Assembly (NCBI RefSeq): GCF_001870485.1
Contig: NZ_MDKE01000021.1
Location: 1 to 49,435, forward strand
DNA from: Oceanisphaera psychrotolerans
GTDB taxonomy: Bacteria; Pseudomonadota; Gammaproteobacteria; Enterobacterales; Aeromonadaceae
DNA: 49,435 nucleotides
Reading direction: 5' to 3'
The stretch's first letter is position 1. Each line of letters opens with the position of its first letter. Made by a program: the position numbers and the translations under genes. The notes beneath the pieces were generated by a model, which saw nothing but the letters and a program-made list of their open reading frames with translations, did not search any database and had not been told where the DNA came from. This document shows, in pieces, positions 47,629 to 49,435 of the stretch.

Positions 47629-48435
47629 GTGGCAAACATTCTTATCTTCGACTCCGGCATGGGCGGTTTGTCCGTCTATCGCGAGGTCAGCAAGACCCTG
47701 TCGGGTCATCAATACCTGTATCTGTTCGATAATGCCTGCTTCCCCTATGGCGAGCTGGGCGAGTCACGGCTGGTAGAACGGGTCGTCGAGCTGTTCGAGG
47801 CCTTCGTCGCACGCCATTCTGTCGATATCGCCATTATCGCCTGCAATACCGCCAGCACCCATGTGCTGCCCGCACTGCGTCAGCGGTTGTCCATTCCGGT
47901 GGTGGGGGTGGTGCCGGCCATCAAGCCGGCCGCCGAATACAGTCGGCAATACGGCAAAGGCCACATCGGACTGCTGGCCACGCCGGGTACCGTGTCCCGT
48001 CGTTATACTGCCGAGCTGATCCAGAGCTTTGCCGCCGATTTGCAGGTGTCTTTGCTCGGTACGACCGAACTGGTGAAAATGGCGGAAGACAAACTTTCCG
48101 GTGCACCGATCGACATGCATCGCCTGGCTCAGATACTGGCACCCTGGCGGGGGCCGCAAGGGCCGGACACCATAGTGCTGGGCTGCACCCATTTTCCCTT
48201 GCTGGCCGACGAGCTGAGTTGCTGTCTGCCCCAGGCCAGATTGATCGACTCCGGTGCGGCCATCGCCCGCCGAGTCGCGAGTCTGCTGTTGCACTCGACG
48301 CCAGCGCAGCATGATCACCAGGCTAATATCGAGCCGGGCCAGCTGTTTTGCACCGAGATGACACAAAAAGCCCGGCGACAGGCCGGGACTTTTAATGAAG
48401 AAGGGTTTGACGCTCTCAGGTGTTTCGTACCTTAA
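47629..48435 (+). CDS. murI: glutamate racemase
   Basis: 268 aa from a GTG at 47629 (AAAGGG upstream). Asp8-Ser9 at the start, and the two catalytic cysteines Cys72 (IACNTAST) and Cys186 (LGCTHFPLL), are present, so the enzyme should be active. It supplies D-glutamate for peptidoglycan. btuB-murI-rrn is the E. coli order and is kept here. A terminator-like hairpin (48371-48387) lies within the last codons. Confidence 0.95.
   Translation: MANILIFDSGMGGLSVYREVSKTLSGHQYLYLFDNACFPYGELGESRLVERVVELFEAFVARHSVDIAIIACNTASTHVLPALRQRLSIPVVGVVPAIKPAAEYSRQYGKGHIGLLATPGTVSRRYTAELIQSFAADLQVSLLGTTELVKMAEDKLSGAPIDMHRLAQILAPWRGPQGPDTIVLGCTHFPLLADELSCCLPQARLIDSGAAIARRVASLLLHSTPAQHDHQANIEPGQLFCTEMTQKARRQAGTFNEEGFDALRCFVP
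48365..48393. terminator. terminator-like hairpin inside the murI 3' end
   Basis: CCCGGC (48371-48376) and GCCGGG (48382-48387) are flanked by AAAAAG and ACTTTT, the look of a bidirectional terminator, but it lies about 14 codons before the murI stop. It would suit the leftward RRM gene, whose stop is at 48445. Confidence 0.5.
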
Positions 48436-48441
48436 GCGCCG

Positions 48442-48463
48442 TGATCAGGGTTGCCCCTGATCA
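48442..48463. repeat. 9-bp inverted repeat over the RRM gene stop
   Basis: TGATCAGGG (48442-48450) and CCCTGATCA (48455-48463) form a perfect hairpin between the convergent murI and RRM genes, overlapping the end of the latter. There is no T-run on either side. Confidence 0.5.
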
Positions 48464-48918
48464 TCACTGCCTTCCTCATCATCTTTACGCTCATTGGCCT
48501 CTCTGACCTTCAGCGTCCTCTGCTGGAACTCTGATTCGTTCAACGCCTGCTGGGCTGCCCGAGCGGCATCACTCGGCATCTCCACAAAACCAAAGCCACG
48601 GCGTTTACCGGTGTGCTTGTCTTTCATCAGCCGAACCGATAACACCTGACCAAAGCCTTCAAACAGCGTCCGCACCGAGGCCTCATTGGCCCGGTACGGC
48701 AGGTTGCCTACATATAGCGTGGTCGTCGGAATAGCTTCCGGTACCGGGGGGCGGGTGAACAAGGGGGTCAGCAACCCTCCCAGCAGCAAGCCAAGTGCAA
48801 ACAGAATGGCAGGAGACAGAGAAGGCGCAGTCAAGCCAATAACAACATAACCGACCAGGGCAAGGCCTAGAGCCAACAGGGCAGACTGAATATAAACAGG
48901 GTACTGGGATAACTTCAT
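48445..48918 (-). CDS. membrane-anchored RNA-binding protein with RRM domain
   Basis: 157 aa from the ATG at 48918 (MKLSQYPVYIQSALLALG); the frame extends to 49071 without support. Two N-terminal membrane helices (about 11-27 and 35-53: SALLALGLALVGYVVIG and AILFALGLLLGGLLTPLF) are followed by a complete RRM: TTLYVGNLPYRANEASVRTLF (RNP2 is LYVGNL) and KRRGFGFVEM (RNP1), then an acidic tail. RRM proteins bind single-stranded RNA. The membrane anchor would place the RRM on the cytoplasmic face. Location between murI and an rRNA operon may be coincidence. Confidence 0.85.
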   Translation of the reverse strand: MKLSQYPVYIQSALLALGLALVGYVVIGLTAPSLSPAILFALGLLLGGLLTPLFTRPPVPEAIPTTTLYVGNLPYRANEASVRTLFEGFGQVLSVRLMKDKHTGKRRGFGFVEMPSDAARAAQQALNESEFQQRTLKVREANERKDDEEGSDDQGQP

Positions 48919-49210
48919 CGGCAGTCCAATCTCAAAGTGGATGAATGTGTATGGCATGTCTGCATCGAAACAATAGAGCTCATGCCATCGATAACAGCAT
49001 AGCCTCAATTGAGCTATGCAGAGTAATGACTGCAAGCGGTAACCATCATAAATGTGATCTTGGATAATCAAATCAGACAGAGTTGTTCAAAATATGACCG
49101 CGAAGATGTTTGATACCCCGCGATCTGTGGGTAACTCTGTGACTAAGCTGTGCTTTTGCTTGGAGTATAAGCAATCAGTCACCAAAGCCCTGTTTTTTAC
49201 AAAAAAGCCC

Positions 49211-49238
49211 TTGCGCAAAATCGGGCGGTCCCTATAAT
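49211..49238 (+). promoter_or_regulatory. rrn promoter P1
   Basis: TTGCGC (49211-49216), 16 bp, TATAAT (49233-49238), followed by the GC-rich discriminator GCGC typical of stringently controlled rRNA promoters. Confidence 0.8.
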
Positions 49239-49315
49239 GCGCATCCACTGACACGGGGCAACACGCCAACGGTCACAAGGGTTCGAAACGAACGAAACAA
49301 AGTTTGCTTCAACGC

Positions 49316-49343
49316 TTGACGAACAAAACGGAATGCGTAGAAT
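49316..49343 (+). promoter_or_regulatory. rrn promoter P2
   Basis: TTGACG (49316-49321), 16 bp, TAGAAT (49338-49343). The -10 lies within the palindrome ATGCGTA-GAA-TACGCAT (49333-49349). Confidence 0.8.
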
Positions 49344-49371
49344 ACGCATCCCTGACCTGAAACAAGGTCAA

Positions 49372-49384
49372 CGCTCTTTAACAA
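49372..49384 (+). promoter_or_regulatory. boxA antitermination site of rrn leader
   Basis: CGCTCTTTAACAA matches boxA (TGCTCTTTAACAA) in all but the first base. It recruits NusB-S10 for rRNA antitermination and shows that the 16S gene lies just beyond the window. Confidence 0.92.
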
Positions 49385-49435
49385 TATATCAAGCAAACTG
49401 TGTGGGCACTCGCAGGTAGTTGAGAAACAAAAAAA

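Larger units (their letters stand above)
48919..49435. other. rRNA operon promoter and leader region
   Basis: 517 bp without protein genes. The left half (48919-49200) is AT-rich and may contain an UP element and Fis sites. The right half holds two promoters, a leader hairpin (TGACCT 49353-49358 with AGGTCA 49365-49370) and boxA. The 16S gene itself has not started by 49435. Confidence 0.85.

Noticed and set aside
49385-49435. 16S rRNA gene within the window
   Set aside because: The sequence ends shortly after boxA in leader sequence; the conserved 16S 5' end is not reached.

Overview
The window looks like a chromosomal segment of a GC-rich gammaproteobacterium close to Oceanimonas, Oceanisphaera or Zobellella (order Aeromonadales). 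I infer this from protein resemblance and from gene order that follows Escherichia coli in blocks: hldD/kbl/tdh, ubiC-ubiA-lexA, zapB/rraA/hslUV/ftsN/priA/rpmE, and trmA/btuB/murI/rrn. The genus is inference; no search could be run. Almost everything is core metabolism and housekeeping. The only clear mobile DNA is the 3' part of an IS630-type transposase at the left edge.

Layout. 1-4.4 kb: transposase fragment, then a leftward surface-polysaccharide set (hldD, a glycosyltransferase-deacetylase fusion, an AT-rich pyruvyl transferase). 4.5-7.5 kb: TetR-type regulator and threonine catabolism (kbl-tdh). 8.0-13.0 kb: branched-chain amino-acid ABC transporter livJHMGF, with livH frameshifted as sequenced. 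13.0-16.9 kb: glpE-glpG, a FliL-like protein, ubiC-ubiA and lexA with two SOS boxes. 17.3-25.4 kb: a complete caa3-type cytochrome oxidase module (coxB with fused cytochrome c domain, coxA, ctaG, coxC, DUF2909, SURF1, a CxxC protein, heme A and heme O synthases, SCO). 25.4-29.4 kb: DinF-like MATE pump, trmL, fieF, cysE, zapB. 29.5-37.4 kb: leftward rraA, hslU, hslV, ftsN, argS and priA, with a Lon-N-domain gene facing priA. 37.5-40.0 kb: rpmE, a thermonuclease-like gene, a short malic enzyme. 40.1-43.0 kb: trmA, a degenerate cobalamin-adenosyltransferase-like gene, a frameshifted lipoprotein. 43.4-45.1 kb: a periplasmic sulfite dehydrogenase pair. 45.3-48.4 kb: cobalamin riboswitch, btuB, murI. 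48.4-49.4 kb: a membrane-anchored RRM protein, then tandem promoters and boxA of an rRNA operon whose 16S gene starts just beyond the window.

I do not see a convincing new defence, secretion or biosynthetic system. The signals that the genes do not explain are structural. There are long imperfect palindromes on both sides of livJ (7694-7796 and 9149-9291), a three-way-junction-like element in the coxB leader (17052-17124), and a run of hairpins with a small ORF between btuB and murI. In addition, four genes (livH, sco, the thermonuclease and a lipoprotein) each carry what looks like a single missing G or C. This pattern suggests base-calling errors in the assembly at least as much as gene decay.
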